Shown here piece by piece: positions 26,969-38,979 of a stretch of DNA of 64,000 nt. Numbering within the stretch: the stretch's first letter is position 1; every line of letters starts with the position of its first letter. Source of the DNA: Phenylobacterium sp. (GTDB lineage Bacteria; Pseudomonadota; Alphaproteobacteria; Caulobacterales; Caulobacteraceae); contig NZ_JAUXVZ010000011.1 of assembly GCF_030680185.1 (NCBI RefSeq), forward strand, positions 62,001-126,000, read 5' to 3'. Position numbers and translations under genes: made by a program. The notes below the pieces were generated by a model. It worked only from the letters and a program-made list of their open reading frames with translations. It did not search any database and was not told where the DNA came from.

Positions 26969-27904
26969 ATGTCCGCCTCCCCGCCCGTCGTCCTCCTCTC
27001 CCACGTCATGCTCGGCCCCATGCAGGCTGGCCTGGAGGCCAAGGGCTATCGCGTGGTCCGCCGCTGGGACTTGGCTGACGCTGATCGCGGCGAGGTCGCA
27101 GCCATCGCCCATGCCGGCGAGGTGGTCCTGGAGCCGGAGTTCCTGGCCACGTTGCCCAGGCTCGCCCTGATCGCCTGCATCAGCGTCGGCTATGACGGGG
27201 TGGATGTGCCTTGGTGCCGCGCGCGGGGGATCGAGGTCACCCACGCCGACGGGCTCAACGCCGAGGATGTGGCCGACCACGCGGTCGGCCTGCTGATCGC
27301 CTCCTGGCGCAATATCGTCGAGGGTGACCGCCATGTGCGTGACGGCCGCTGGGCGCCGGATGACCGGCTGGGCGCGCGGCCGGCGCTGAAGGGCCGCAAG
27401 GTCGGCGTGGTCGGCATGGGCCATATCGGCCAGGCCTGCGCTGTCCGCGTCGAGGCGTTCGGCCTGGAGGTGGCGTGGTGGGGTCCGAACCCCAAGCCCG
27501 ACCTGCGCTGGCCCCGGGCCGAAAGCCTTCTGGCCTTGGCTGAAGCCAGCGACATCCTGATCGTGGCCTGCCGCGCCGATGCGTCCAACCGCGGGCTGAT
27601 CTCGCAAGGTGTGATCGAAGCCCTGGGGCCGCGGGGCCTGCTGGTCAATGTGGCCCGCGGCTCGGTGGTCGACGAGGATGCGCTGATCGTCGCCCTGAAG
27701 GACAAGCGGCTGGGCCGCGCGGCGCTCGACGTCTTCTGGCAGGAGCCGACGCCGGCGGCGCGGTGGGAAGGCGTGCCCAATATCGTGCTCTCGCCCCACT
27801 CGGCCGGCGGGACGCTGGAGTCGATCCCCAAGATGATCGGCCAGGCGCAGGAAAATCTGCGCCGCCATTTCGCCGGCGAGCCGCTGCTCAGCCCGGTCCC
27901 CTGA
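26969..27904 (+). CDS. D-isomer-specific 2-hydroxyacid dehydrogenase
   Basis: 311 residues. The NAD-binding Rossmann motif GVVGMGHIGQA lies at about residue 148. The catalytic Arg is in VACRADASNRGLI, the acidic partner in the segment DVFWQEP, and the catalytic His in LSPHSAGG. It matches glyoxylate/hydroxypyruvate reductase-like enzymes that reduce 2-keto acids to D-2-hydroxy acids. An arginine in the cofactor-binding region could favour NADPH, but this cannot be settled by eye. It stands alone between pfpI and a small hypothetical gene. Confidence 0.9.
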   Translation: MSASPPVVLLSHVMLGPMQAGLEAKGYRVVRRWDLADADRGEVAAIAHAGEVVLEPEFLATLPRLALIACISVGYDGVDVPWCRARGIEVTHADGLNAEDVADHAVGLLIASWRNIVEGDRHVRDGRWAPDDRLGARPALKGRKVGVVGMGHIGQACAVRVEAFGLEVAWWGPNPKPDLRWPRAESLLALAEASDILIVACRADASNRGLISQGVIEALGPRGLLVNVARGSVVDEDALIVALKDKRLGRAALDVFWQEPTPAARWEGVPNIVLSPHSAGGTLESIPKMIGQAQENLRRHFAGEPLLSPVP

Positions 27905-28010
27905 GCGATCAGGGCGTAGCCGGCTGACATTTGCGTGAATCCTCGGCCTTGGGGTGAACCCGCGGGCGCCAGGGGCATTTTGGGGGACCAGTTGCTTCAA
28001 GGTCCCGCTC

Positions 28011-28289
28011 ATGAACGCCTATGCCACGCCTCTGCCCAGCCCGCCGCGGGACGCGTTCATCGAACTCTGCCAGCGCTATGACGGCCTGCTGGCCGACGGC
28101 GCGCCCGCCCTCGAAGACACGGCCCGAACAGACCTCCGGGCCTTCGCCCGGCTGTTTGACATGGGGATGGAGGACGCCTCCGAGGCCGATGTCTGGGTAG
28201 CGGTTCGCCGCCGCCTCGAGGCCGATCTTGCGCCAGCCCTACAGGGGGCGGCCGAATGGGTCTATGAGGAGCAGAAGCAGGCCGCCTGA
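28011..28289 (+). CDS. small hypothetical protein
   Basis: 92 residues from ATG 28011; an in-frame start further upstream would add a non-coding-like segment. It is acidic and helical, has no membrane segment or cysteine pair, and shows DTARTDLRAFARLFDMGMED in the middle. No family is recognised. It ends 51 bases before the ArsR-type regulator gene, but the operator and promoter in between indicate a separate transcription unit. Codon use is like its neighbours. Confidence 0.6.
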   Translation: MNAYATPLPSPPRDAFIELCQRYDGLLADGAPALEDTARTDLRAFARLFDMGMEDASEADVWVAVRRRLEADLAPALQGAAEWVYEEQKQAA

Positions 28290-28304
28290 TCTGTGGGCCA
28301 AGGC

Positions 28305-28338
28305 TTGACATAATCACATAAGGATATCTTTATGTGAT
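28305..28338 (+). promoter_or_regulatory. operator-promoter of the methionine operon (SahR-type palindrome)
   Basis: A 26-base palindrome at 28313-28338 has perfect nine-base arms, ATCACATAA and TTATGTGAT, with a GATATC centre; only one base pair breaks symmetry. A TTGACA -35 box is at 28305-28310. With a 12-base spacer, GATATC at 28323-28328 would be the -10 box, and with a 17-base spacer CTTTAT would. The regulator ATG is at 28341, so the mRNA would have a very short leader or none. The site resembles SahR-type operators (ATAAAGATATCTTTAT-like, from memory), which control SAM-cycle genes. Confidence 0.7.
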
Positions 28339-28340
28339 CC

Positions 28341-29312
28341 ATGGCGCTCTCCACCGTCCAGGTTGTCGATGTCTTGCGCGCGGCGGGCGAACCGACGCGA
28401 TTGCGCATTCTCGCCCTGCTGGCCCACGAGGAGCTGGCGGTGCTGGAAATCTGCCGCGTCCTTGATCAGAGCCAGCCCCGGGTCTCCCGCCATCTCAAGC
28501 TCCTGGCTGAGGCCGGGCTGGTCGAACGATTCCCTGACGGCGCCTGGGTCTTCTATCGCCTGGTGACGGGCGGTGACGCGCGCCGGCTGGTGGATGAGGT
28601 GCTCGACCTGATCGAAGCCGACGATGTGGTCCTGGCCCGCGACGCCGAGCGCCTGCGCAGCGTTCAAGCCGAGCGCGAGACCGAGGCCGGCGCCTACTTC
28701 GCCCGCAACGCCGCCCGGTGGGATGAAATCCGCGCGCTCTATGTGGCCGATGAGGCGGTGGAGGCGGCGATCCGCGCGGCTGCCGGTCCCGGCCCCTTCC
28801 GCCGGCTGGTGGATCTGGGTTCGGGGACGGGCCGGATGCTGACCCTGCTGGGGCCGCAGGCCGCGCAGGCGCTGGGCCTGGATCTGTCGCAACAGATGCT
28901 CAACATCGCCCGCAGTCATGTGGGCAAGGCCGGCCTGGATCATTGCGAGCTGCGCCACGGGGACATCTTCGGCACCCGGTTGCCGGACGAGAGCGCCGAT
29001 CTCGTGGTCGTCCATCAGGTGCTGCACTATCTGAACGAACCCGCCGCCGCCGTGCGGGAGGCCGGGCGCCTGGTGGAGGCGGGAGGGCGGCTGCTGATCG
29101 TCGACTTCGCCCCCCACGGCCTGGAACATCTCCGCGACGAGCATCAGCATCGCCGGCTGGGTTTTTCCGACGCCGAGATGGAGCGCTGGCTCCATGACGC
29201 AGGCCTTGGCCAAGTACAGGCGAGCGCCCTGCCGCCCACCCAGGCCGCCGGCCTGACCATCAAGATCTGGAGCGCCGAGCGCGCGCCGCTCCGCGAAAGG
29301 ACCGCCGCATGA
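28341..29312 (+). CDS. ArsR-family regulator fused to a SAM-dependent methyltransferase domain (SahR-like)
   Basis: 323 residues. An ArsR winged helix (about 1-95, with LLAHEELAVLEICRVLDQSQPRVSRHLKLLAEAGLV) is joined to a class I methyltransferase-like domain (about 140-270) with the SAM motif LVDLGSGTGRML. ArsR-methyltransferase fusions in alphaproteobacteria head methionine-cycle operons and are thought to sense SAM or SAH. It overlaps metF by four bases and is preceded by a strong palindrome, so autoregulation is likely. Whether the methyltransferase domain is catalytic or only a sensor is open. Confidence 0.85.
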   Translation: MALSTVQVVDVLRAAGEPTRLRILALLAHEELAVLEICRVLDQSQPRVSRHLKLLAEAGLVERFPDGAWVFYRLVTGGDARRLVDEVLDLIEADDVVLARDAERLRSVQAERETEAGAYFARNAARWDEIRALYVADEAVEAAIRAAAGPGPFRRLVDLGSGTGRMLTLLGPQAAQALGLDLSQQMLNIARSHVGKAGLDHCELRHGDIFGTRLPDESADLVVVHQVLHYLNEPAAAVREAGRLVEAGGRLLIVDFAPHGLEHLRDEHQHRRLGFSDAEMERWLHDAGLGQVQASALPPTQAAGLTIKIWSAERAPLRERTAA

Positions 29313-30244
29313 CCTTTGTCGCCCCCAACGCCCTGGGCCCCGTGGCGCGCGCCGGCGCCGGAATCGGCAAGCGCCCCTCGGTGTCCTTCGAATTCTCGCC
29401 GCCCAAGGGGCCCAAGAGCGAGGCGAGCCTGTGGGAGGCGATCCGCCGCCTGGAGCCGCTGAACCCCACCTTCGTCTCGGTCACCTATGGCGCCGGGGGC
29501 TCCACCCGCGACCGCACCCACCGCACCGTGGTGCGGATGCTGCAGGAGACCACGCTCAAGCCCGCCGCTCACCTGACCTGCGTGGAGGCCAGCCGCGAGG
29601 AGGTGGACGAGGTGATCCGCGACTACTGGGCCGCCGGGATCCGCCACATCGTCGCCCTGCGCGGCGACCCGCCCGGTTCGCTCGGCGGGGCCTATTCGCC
29701 ACGGCCCGACGGCTACCAGAACGCCACGGAACTGACCGCCGGCATCCGGGCCATCGCGCCCTTCGATGTCAGCGTCGGGCTCTATCCGCAGATCCACCCG
29801 GAAAGTCCGTCGGTGGACCACGACATCGACGTTCTGAAGGCCAAGATCGACGCCGGGGCGACCCGGGCGATCACCAACTTCTTCTTCGATATCGACGGCT
29901 ATCTTCGCTTCATCGACAAGATTCGAAAGGCGGGCGTCACCATCCCGATCCTGCCTGGGATCATGCCCGTCTCAAGCTTCGAGGGCCTGTCGACCATGTC
30001 CCAGCGGATTGGCGTGACCATTCCGGGCTGGCTGTCCAACCTGTTCGAGGGGCTCGACCAGGACCCGGAGACCCGCAAGCTGGTCGCCGCCTCGGTGGCC
30101 ACCGAGATGTGCGCCCGCCTGTCTGAGGAGGGTTTCTCGGACTTCCACTTCTACACGCTCAACCGGGCCGACCTGGTCTACGCCATCTGCCGGGTGCTCG
30201 GCGTGCGCGAGATAGACCCAGCGCCCACAGAGGCCGCCGCATGA
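29309..30244 (+). CDS. metF: 5,10-methylenetetrahydrofolate reductase
   Basis: 311 residues. The start VSFEFSPPKG, the FAD-contact stretch THLTCVEASREEVDEVI (as HLTCVEAS), the HIVALRGDPPG loop and the PGIMPVSSF segment identify MetF, an FAD TIM-barrel enzyme that reduces 5,10-methylene-THF to 5-methyl-THF for MetH. About 20 extra N-terminal residues precede the core relative to E. coli MetF. The gene overlaps the regulator (ATGA) upstream and the lactamase gene (ATGA) downstream, so all three are translationally coupled. Confidence 0.95.
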   Translation: MTFVAPNALGPVARAGAGIGKRPSVSFEFSPPKGPKSEASLWEAIRRLEPLNPTFVSVTYGAGGSTRDRTHRTVVRMLQETTLKPAAHLTCVEASREEVDEVIRDYWAAGIRHIVALRGDPPGSLGGAYSPRPDGYQNATELTAGIRAIAPFDVSVGLYPQIHPESPSVDHDIDVLKAKIDAGATRAITNFFFDIDGYLRFIDKIRKAGVTIPILPGIMPVSSFEGLSTMSQRIGVTIPGWLSNLFEGLDQDPETRKLVAASVATEMCARLSEEGFSDFHFYTLNRADLVYAICRVLGVREIDPAPTEAAA

Positions 30245-31110
30245 ACCTGAAAAGCCTGATCCTCGGCGCCGCCGGCGCTGTCCTTCTCGCTGGCGCAGCC
30301 CAGGCCCAGCTGCCGCCGGGCTGGAGCGCGCCAGGCGAGCCCCTGCATATCGCCGACAACCTCTATTATGTGGGGACCGAGACCATCGCGGTCTATCTGA
30401 TCACCACGCCGGAAGGCCACATCCTGGTGGACGGCGCCATGCCCACCAGCGCGCCGCTGATCCTGGCCTCGATCCGCGCGCTCGGCTTCGAGCCTGCGGA
30501 CGTGAAGGTGATCCTCAACACCCACGCCCATTTCGACCACACCGGGGGCCTGGCCGATCTGAAGGCCGCCACCGGGGCGACCCTGGCCGCCAGCGAAGGC
30601 GATCGGGGCGCGCTGGAAAGCGGGACCTATGTGGGTTCCGAAGAGGTCGAGATGTTCGCCTTCAAGCCGGTGGCCGTGGACCGGGTGCTCCAAGACGGCG
30701 ACAAGGTTGAGCTGGGCGGCGTCGCGCTCACCGCTCACCTGACGCCGGGCCATTCGCCAGGCTGCACCACCTGGACCTTCCCCCTGGAGGTGGACGGCCA
30801 GACTCGTCAGGCGATGATCTATTGCTCCACCTCGGTGGCCGCCAATCGCCTGGTTTCGGCCGACAAGGGCCCGCAATATCCGGGCGTCGTCGCCGATTAC
30901 GAGCAGACCTTCGCCCGCCTGAAGACCATGAGCGCCGACGTCTTTCTGGCGCCCCATGCCGAGCAGTTCGGCCTGGCGACGAAGCGCGCCGCCATGAAGG
31001 AGGGCGCCCCCAGTCCCTTCGTCGATCCCGCGGAATTGCAGAAGGTGGTCGCCGCGAGCGAGGCCGCCTTCCGCACAGAGCTGGCCAAACAGCAGGAAGC
31101 CGCCCAATGA
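30241..31110 (+). CDS. subclass B3 metallo-beta-lactamase (CAU-1-like)
   Basis: 289 residues with a signal peptide (about 1-22, cut after AQA). The zinc ligands are complete: HAHFDH gives His95, His97, Asp99 and His100; His171 is in [11 protein letters not shown] and His239 in APHAEQF. This pattern, the B3-type spacing and the length match the chromosomal CAU-1/Mbl1b enzyme of Caulobacter, a periplasmic Zn-dependent hydrolase active on beta-lactams. It overlaps metF and metH by four bases on each side. That placement inside a methionine operon suggests either a housekeeping hydrolase role or passive linkage. Confidence 0.92.
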   Translation: MNLKSLILGAAGAVLLAGAAQAQLPPGWSAPGEPLHIADNLYYVGTETIAVYLITTPEGHILVDGAMPTSAPLILASIRALGFEPADVKVILNTHAHFDHTGGLADLKAATGATLAASEGDRGALESGTYVGSEEVEMFAFKPVAVDRVLQDGDKVELGGVALTAHLTPGHSPGCTTWTFPLEVDGQTRQAMIYCSTSVAANRLVSADKGPQYPGVVADYEQTFARLKTMSADVFLAPHAEQFGLATKRAAMKEGAPSPFVDPAELQKVVAASEAAFRTELAKQQEAAQ

Positions 31111-32183
31111 GCCACGTCCATCCCGGCCGCGCCGCGCGCATTGCGGCGCTCAAGGCCGCCGCCAAAGAGCGTATCCTGATCCTCGACGGCGCCTGGGGCG
31201 TGATGATCCAGAAGCGTAAGCTGGACGAGGCCGACTATCGCGGGGACCGGTTCAAGGACCATCCCGTCGACATGAAGGGCAATAACGACATCCTCTGCCT
31301 GACGCGGCCCGACATCATCGCCGAGCTGCATGAGGCCTATTACGCCGCCGGCGCCGACATCTCCGAGACCAACACCTTTTCGGCCACGACCATCGCCCAG
31401 GCCGACTATGAGGCCGGTGAGGCGGTCTATGACATCAACTTCCAGGGCGCGAAGATCGCCCGCGAGGTGGCTGACCGCTGGACGCAGAACGAGCCGGACA
31501 AGCCGCGCTTCGTGGCCGGCTCCGTGGGGCCGCTGAACCGCATGCTGTCCATGTCTTCGGACGTGAACGATCCGGGCGCGCGGACGGTCACCTTCGACCA
31601 GGTCTATGCGGCTTACCGCCAGCAGATGATCGCCCTGCATGACGGCGGCGTGGATCTGTTTCTGATCGAGACCATCACCGATACGCTGAACTGCAAGGCG
31701 GCGATCAAGGCCATCCTGGATCTCGAAGACGAGGGCTATGAGCCCCTGCCGATCTGGATCTCGGGCACCATCACCGACCGCTCGGGCCGTACTCTGTCGG
31801 GCCAGACGGTGGAGGCGTTCTGGAATTCCGTGCGCCACGCCAAGCCGTTCGCAATCGGTCTGAACTGCGCGCTCGGGGCCGACCTGATGCGCCCGCACAT
31901 CGCCGAGCTGGCGCGGATCGCCGACACGCTCGTCTCGGCCTATCCCAACGCCGGCCTGCCCAACGCCATGGGCGAGTATGACGAGAGCCCCGACCAGACC
32001 GGTCACCAGCTGCACGAATGGGCCAAGAGCGGCCTGGTCAATATCCTCGGCGGCTGCTGCGGGACGACGCCGGACCACATCCGACATGTGGCCGACGAGG
32101 TGCGCGGCATGACCCCGCGCCAGCCGCCGGCGCGGGCCACCGCCCTGCGCCTAGCCGGGCTGGAGCCGTTCGAGCTGGCCTGA
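31107..32183 (+). CDS. metH: methionine synthase, homocysteine-binding subunit (split MetH, N-terminal part)
   Basis: 358 residues from ATG 31107, overlapping the lactamase stop. The homocysteine S-methyltransferase barrel is shown by [11 protein letters not shown] at the start, the [10 protein letters not shown] segment, the first zinc cysteine in GLNCALG and the Cys-Cys pair in [10 protein letters not shown]. It corresponds only to the first domain of E. coli MetH; the folate, cobalamin and activation domains are in the next gene, 96 bases downstream. A two-gene MetH is usual in Caulobacter relatives, so this is not a frameshift. Confidence 0.94.
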   Translation: MSHVHPGRAARIAALKAAAKERILILDGAWGVMIQKRKLDEADYRGDRFKDHPVDMKGNNDILCLTRPDIIAELHEAYYAAGADISETNTFSATTIAQADYEAGEAVYDINFQGAKIAREVADRWTQNEPDKPRFVAGSVGPLNRMLSMSSDVNDPGARTVTFDQVYAAYRQQMIALHDGGVDLFLIETITDTLNCKAAIKAILDLEDEGYEPLPIWISGTITDRSGRTLSGQTVEAFWNSVRHAKPFAIGLNCALGADLMRPHIAELARIADTLVSAYPNAGLPNAMGEYDESPDQTGHQLHEWAKSGLVNILGGCCGTTPDHIRHVADEVRGMTPRQPPARATALRLAGLEPFELA

Positions 32184-32279
32184 CCCCTTGGCTTGCCCTT
32201 CGCCATGCGGGAGAAGGGCTGTTGAAGAACCTATGACGCTGCGCCCCCGGGCTGCGGCGCGACCGTCTATCGGAGCCTC

Positions 32280-34925
<2,646 letters not shown>

Positions 34926-35043
34926 GGGCGGCGGGGTGTCCCGGCGGCGCGTCTTTTTGGACACCACCTTGGCCTTGGGGCGTTGAACCTCACTTGATGG
35001 CCCACGCGCCGACGGCGCAGGGGCGCGATCCTGGAGGTATGAT

Positions 35044-35481
35044 TTGCGACGCCTGATTTATCCTGCGCTCTGCGCCAGCCTGGTGGCTCTCAGCGCCTGC
35101 TCGACCGAACGGGCCGCCAGCAACGACCCCTATGCCGGCCTGGATGAGGCCATCCGCGTCTGGCGTACCGATCTTGTGGCGAGCCCGTCCTGCCCGGCGC
35201 CTGCGCCAGAAGCCCAGGTCGAGGGGCCCGGCGCCGCCGAAGGCTGCCGATCCTTCAGCGTGGCCTGCAAGGTCGAGGCCGAACTGACGGAGGCCGAGCA
35301 GGCTGATGGCGTCGAGGCCAAGGCCCTGAGCGCCATGCGTTGGGAGGCCTGGGATCCCGAGACTATGGAGTTCCGTCAGACCTCGGCGGCGGCCGAGTTC
35401 GTGCGGATCGGCGAGGACTGGACCCGGACCGAAGCCCCGCCCGTGAACCTTTCCACCTGCAGCCCCCTGAGCCCGACCTGA
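35044..35481 (+). CDS. small hypothetical lipoprotein
   Basis: 145 residues from TTG 35044, chosen because GGAGGT (35033-35038) is well spaced before it. The signal sequence MRRLIYPALCASLVALSAC ends in a lipobox, so the mature protein is likely membrane-anchored at Cys19. It contains further cysteines (PSCPAP, EGCRSFSVACK, STCS) that may form disulfides. No domain is recognised. It ends just before the terminator of the convergent TonB-dependent receptor gene. Confidence 0.7.
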   Translation: MRRLIYPALCASLVALSACSTERAASNDPYAGLDEAIRVWRTDLVASPSCPAPAPEAQVEGPGAAEGCRSFSVACKVEAELTEAEQADGVEAKALSAMRWEAWDPETMEFRQTSAAAEFVRIGEDWTRTEAPPVNLSTCSPLSPT

Positions 35482-35500
35482 CCGAGAAGATCGGGCCACG

Positions 35501-35530
35501 AAAAAGGGGCGGCGCCAGAAGCGCCGCCCC
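35501..35530 (-). terminator. intrinsic terminator of the first TonB-dependent receptor gene
   Basis: GGGGCGGCG (35506-35514) pairs with CGCCGCCCC (35522-35530) around a short loop. On the minus strand five T residues follow. It lies 28 bases after the receptor stop; the plus-strand lipoprotein ends just before it, so it may serve both directions poorly or one well. Confidence 0.85.
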
Positions 35531-35557
35531 AGTTCGTATCGCCAAAGGCTTCTGGTC

Positions 35558-38452
35558 TTAGAAGCGCTTGGTGACGTTCAGCTTGTAGTAGCGGCCCAGC
35601 GGGTTGGCCGTGAAGGGATCGTAGGACAGGTCCAGGCGCGCGAACGACGGGTCCTGGTCGAACACGTTGATCACCGAGGCGCTGACCGTGGTCTGCCAGG
35701 GCAGGAACACGCGATAGGCGACGTCGGTGGTCACGAAGGCGTCGATCTTCTGACCGTCCGGACCGTTGGAGAAGGTCGCCGAGCCCGCGCGGGTGTCGAC
35801 CATGTTGTCGATGTAGCGGATGGTCGCCCGGATGTTGTGAATGTCACGGGTGTACTCGGTGTAGAACGACCCGCGCCATTGCGGCTGAGAGCCGTAGCCG
35901 AGGTAGTCCATCGTGCCGACATAGTCGGTGGCCGGCGCAACCTCGACACCTTCGATCACATTGGCGTCGACGGCATATTCGAGGACGTAGGTGAGATCGA
36001 CGCCGAAGTTCATGTCGCCGCCCAGCACATCCCGCGCCCGGTAGGAGGCCGAGACGTCGATACCGCTGGTTTTGACGTCGGGGCCGTTCACGTAGTCGAT
36101 GCGGACTCGATTAATGGCCGTAGCGCCGCACGCGCCGGTGAAGGTGATCCGAGACAGGAGCGACGCGAACGCAGGATTGGCGCAGTTGTTCGCACCCGCC
36201 GCCCCGTTGGGGAAGATGGCGTTGACGATGTCGGAGCCCGATTCATTGTCGATCGGACCTTCGAAATCGAACGCCCAGTAGTCGACCGAGGCGCGGAAGT
36301 CGCCGAAGTCGAACAGGGCGCCGAGGTTCAGGGTCACCGCTTCTTCCGGCGCCAGGTTCGGGTTGCCGAAGGTGTCGTAGGCGCGGTAGCCGCCCGCTGC
36401 GGTGGTGTAGGCCAGCGCTGTTGTCGAGGACGTCGTGATCTGGGTCATCGGCGGGGCGCGGAAGGTGGTGCCCGCCGAGGCGCGGAACGCCAGCCAGTCA
36501 GCCGCCTGCCAGCGAAGCGCCGCCTTGGGGTTGGTGGTCGACCCCACATTGCCGCCGTAGTCCTCGTGACGCACCGCCAGCGTGGCGGTGATGTCGTTGG
36601 TGATCGGAATGCTCAGTTCGCCGAAGGCCGAGACGACCGACTGATCGAGGTCATAGTCCGACAGGGCGCCGAAGAAGCTGAACGGGCCGTTCTGGGCCGC
36701 GCAGGTGGCGGCCGGATTGATCGAGGAGTCGGGGCAGGGGCTGACGGCGACGTTGGTGAAGTCGTTGTTCTGACGCTCCAGGCCGCTCCAGCGATACTGG
36801 GCGCCGGCCGCCCACCCGATCTCACCGCCGCCGAAGTCGATCGGCAGGCGGCCGTTGAACACCAGGTCGGCGGTGTAGAGCTGCGAGCGGATCGAATAGG
36901 CGTATTCTTCGAACAAATAGTCGAGGACTTCGCGGCTGTTGGCCGTGCTCGCCACATAGTTCGGGTTGGTCCGCCCATCCACCGCGTTGGCGTCGATGCC
37001 CGACGAGAAGGGGTTGAACCAGAGGCAGCCATTGGCCCCAGGGGTCGTGCCCGAGCAGTTGAAGCCGCCGAGGCCCTTCAGCGCCTGCTGCAGGCGACCG
37101 ACCAGGATGTCGGGGGTGGCCACCTCGCTGGTGTCATCCATGTAGGTCATGGAGGCGTCCCAGCCGATGCCGCCGCCGAATTCGAACTCGCCCTTCAGGC
37201 TGGCCGAGATGCGGTAGGCGTCGAAGCGACGCTTGTCTTCCTTGCCCAGGCCCTCGAACAGGTCGTTGCCGGCAACGCCGATCGGGCGCCAGGCGACGGA
37301 CGTGAAGAGACCGGCCGTGGCGGCCGACGCCGGGATCTGGCCGGGATTGGTGCCCAGCAGGGCCTGGAGGCCCGGATTGGCGGCCGGCACGAAGAAGCCG
37401 TTGCCCTGGATCTTGGTGGTCAGGGCCGAAGACGGGAAGTTGTTCGGCGGATAGGAGGGCGACGACGCTTCGTTCGACACGTCATGGCCGGCATAGAGGG
37501 CCTCGACATGGAAGGTCGTGGTGTCATCGATGTCGAAGTTGAACTCGCCGTACAGCTGCCATTGGTCTTCTTCCTCGATGAGGTTGTTGAAGCCGATGTA
37601 CTGGAACTGGCAGAGCGTGCCGCCCGTCTGGGGGCCGGAGATCACGTTACAGGCCGGGTCGGTGACCGGGTTGGTGTAGGTGACGCCGCCGTTCGTGCTG
37701 GACAGGAACAGGCCGGGATTGCCGAAGGACGACCAGCCGCCCTGCGGGTTTTCGGCGTAGGAGCGGATCGCGAAGTCGCGCTCGGTGGTCGAGAGCGGCG
37801 AGCGGTGGCGATAGCCGGCGGTCAGCAGCATGCTGGACCGGTCGCCGGTGTGCCCATAGGCGACGCTGGTGTTGTACTCGCCGTCCGAGCCGTCGATGGC
37901 CGAGTAGCCAGCCTGGAGCTCCAGGCCGTCAAAGTTTCTGCGGGTGATGAAGTTGACCACGCCGCCGATGGCGTCGGAGCCGTAGGTGGCGGCGGCGCCG
38001 TCCTTCAGCACTTCGACGCGGCCGATGGCGGCGCTGGGGATCAGGTTGGTGTCCACATAGATGGAGCCGGGCGAGGTCGCCATGCGGCGGCCGTTGAACA
38101 GCACCAGGGTGCGCTCGGCGCCGAGGCCGCGGAGGTTGGCGCTGCTGGTGCCCGTCGTCTGACCGGCGCCGAACTGGTTGGATTCACCGACCACGCCCTG
38201 CATGGCGGGGATCGACTTCATCAGATCGACGGTGGAGGGGGAGCCTTGCTTCTGCAGTTCGTCATTACCGATGACGTTGACGGGCAGGGCGGCGTCTTCC
38301 GGCGTGCCGGCGATGAACGAACCGGTGACGACGATCTCTTCGACCACCGTGGGCGCGCCCGCGCCTCCGGCCTGGGCCGCAGCCTGACCGGCCGACAGGG
38401 CCGTGGCGACGGCGAGGACCGAAGCGGTCACCAGATAATGCGAGCTTCTCAT
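35558..38452 (-). CDS. TonB-dependent outer-membrane receptor
   Basis: 964 residues. A signal peptide (about 1-27, ending AAAQA) is followed by the TonB-box-like EEIVVTGSFIAGTPEDAALP, the plug domain (with LRGLGAERTLVLFNGRR and EVLKDGAAATYGSDAIGGVVNFITRR) and a 22-strand barrel ending in the aromatic C terminus (VTKRF). Many cysteines occur in extracellular loops. It is a close paralogue of the next receptor. The substrate is unknown; the large family in Caulobacterales imports sugars, peptides, metals or aromatic compounds. It has its own promoter and terminator. Confidence 0.93.
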   Translation of the reverse strand: MRSSHYLVTASVLAVATALSAGQAAAQAGGAGAPTVVEEIVVTGSFIAGTPEDAALPVNVIGNDELQKQGSPSTVDLMKSIPAMQGVVGESNQFGAGQTTGTSSANLRGLGAERTLVLFNGRRMATSPGSIYVDTNLIPSAAIGRVEVLKDGAAATYGSDAIGGVVNFITRRNFDGLELQAGYSAIDGSDGEYNTSVAYGHTGDRSSMLLTAGYRHRSPLSTTERDFAIRSYAENPQGGWSSFGNPGLFLSSTNGGVTYTNPVTDPACNVISGPQTGGTLCQFQYIGFNNLIEEEDQWQLYGEFNFDIDDTTTFHVEALYAGHDVSNEASSPSYPPNNFPSSALTTKIQGNGFFVPAANPGLQALLGTNPGQIPASAATAGLFTSVAWRPIGVAGNDLFEGLGKEDKRRFDAYRISASLKGEFEFGGGIGWDASMTYMDDTSEVATPDILVGRLQQALKGLGGFNCSGTTPGANGCLWFNPFSSGIDANAVDGRTNPNYVASTANSREVLDYLFEEYAYSIRSQLYTADLVFNGRLPIDFGGGEIGWAAGAQYRWSGLERQNNDFTNVAVSPCPDSSINPAATCAAQNGPFSFFGALSDYDLDQSVVSAFGELSIPITNDITATLAVRHEDYGGNVGSTTNPKAALRWQAADWLAFRASAGTTFRAPPMTQITTSSTTALAYTTAAGGYRAYDTFGNPNLAPEEAVTLNLGALFDFGDFRASVDYWAFDFEGPIDNESGSDIVNAIFPNGAAGANNCANPAFASLLSRITFTGACGATAINRVRIDYVNGPDVKTSGIDVSASYRARDVLGGDMNFGVDLTYVLEYAVDANVIEGVEVAPATDYVGTMDYLGYGSQPQWRGSFYTEYTRDIHNIRATIRYIDNMVDTRAGSATFSNGPDGQKIDAFVTTDVAYRVFLPWQTTVSASVINVFDQDPSFARLDLSYDPFTANPLGRYYKLNVTKRF

Positions 38453-38925
38453 GCGTTTCCCCGTATTGCTTAATTTAGCGGCAGAGCGATCAAATCTGAC
38501 CGCCAGCGCGCTTAGTGGCGTGCCTGGCCGATAAAAATCAAGGTTCCTGAGCGAAGAGGCCAGAAAAGCGCGGGAAAAAACTGCGCTGCAGCGTCAAAAA
38601 TACTGCGCCCCGCAGGTATACATACCAATGGTCCGTCAAAAGAGGCGGCTTCGCTATGCGGGGCTCACAAAAAAAGCTGCGAAAAAACAAGGCGTCATAT
38701 TCATACGTTGCGTCAAAACATTGGCTGGCGCCAAACTGTCGCATTCGCGCCACACCCTGCGAGGAAATTGACGCTGCGGCGCCGAAGAGGCGGCAATCCA
38801 GCCTGCAGCCCGCCATACCGAACCCTCTATAGCGCTCTCGATCCTTGTTCTGCAAAGGAGTCGTGCCGGGGCGGAGGCCAGAACCCGTAGCCCCCTGGCA
38901 TGAAGCGCCGCACCATGCGGGCAAG
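38453..38925. other. long AT-richer leader and promoter region between the two receptor genes
   Basis: About 470 bases without a convincing gene. It holds the promoter at 38615-38639 and two further minus-strand TTTTGACG copies (near 38592 and 38711), so three TTGACG -35-like boxes lie in about 120 bases. A 128-codon minus-strand ORF (38538-38924) has atypical composition and no plausible start signal, and is not called. The leader before the receptor start is about 160 bases, without a recognised riboswitch. Confidence 0.5.
38615..38639 (-). promoter_or_regulatory. promoter of the first receptor gene
   Basis: On the minus strand TTGACG (38634-38639) is followed after 13 bases by TATACC (38615-38620). 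The block TGACGGACC, 9 bases, TATAC recurs at the same spacing upstream of the second receptor gene, which supports function. The pattern fits the Caulobacter housekeeping class with a short spacer. Confidence 0.55.
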
Positions 38926-38955
38926 AAAAAGGGGGCGGCCAGACTGGCCGCCCCC
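38926..38955 (-). terminator. intrinsic terminator of the second TonB-dependent receptor gene
   Basis: GGGGGCGGCC (38931-38940) pairs with GGCCGCCCCC (38946-38955) around a five-base loop, and five T residues follow on the minus strand. It starts about 25 bases after the receptor stop and separates the two receptor transcription units. Confidence 0.87.
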
Positions 38956-38979
38956 GAGGGTTAGTCCGAGTAATCGGAC

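Noticed and set aside
32184..32279. Frameshift or pseudogene break between the two metH genes
   Set aside because: The first gene ends after the Cys-Cys zinc motif and the second starts at the pterin domain with its own ribosome-binding site. A two-gene MetH is normal in related bacteria.
34926..35043. Hairpin GGTGTCC/GGACACC as terminator of the methionine operon
   Set aside because: The stem is short with a 17-base loop and lacks a following T run, so support is too weak to call.
38538..38924. 128-codon minus-strand ORF in the receptor leader region
   Set aside because: It is rich in Cys, Phe and Arg in a way unlike local proteins, lies over the promoter region, and has no clear ribosome-binding site.
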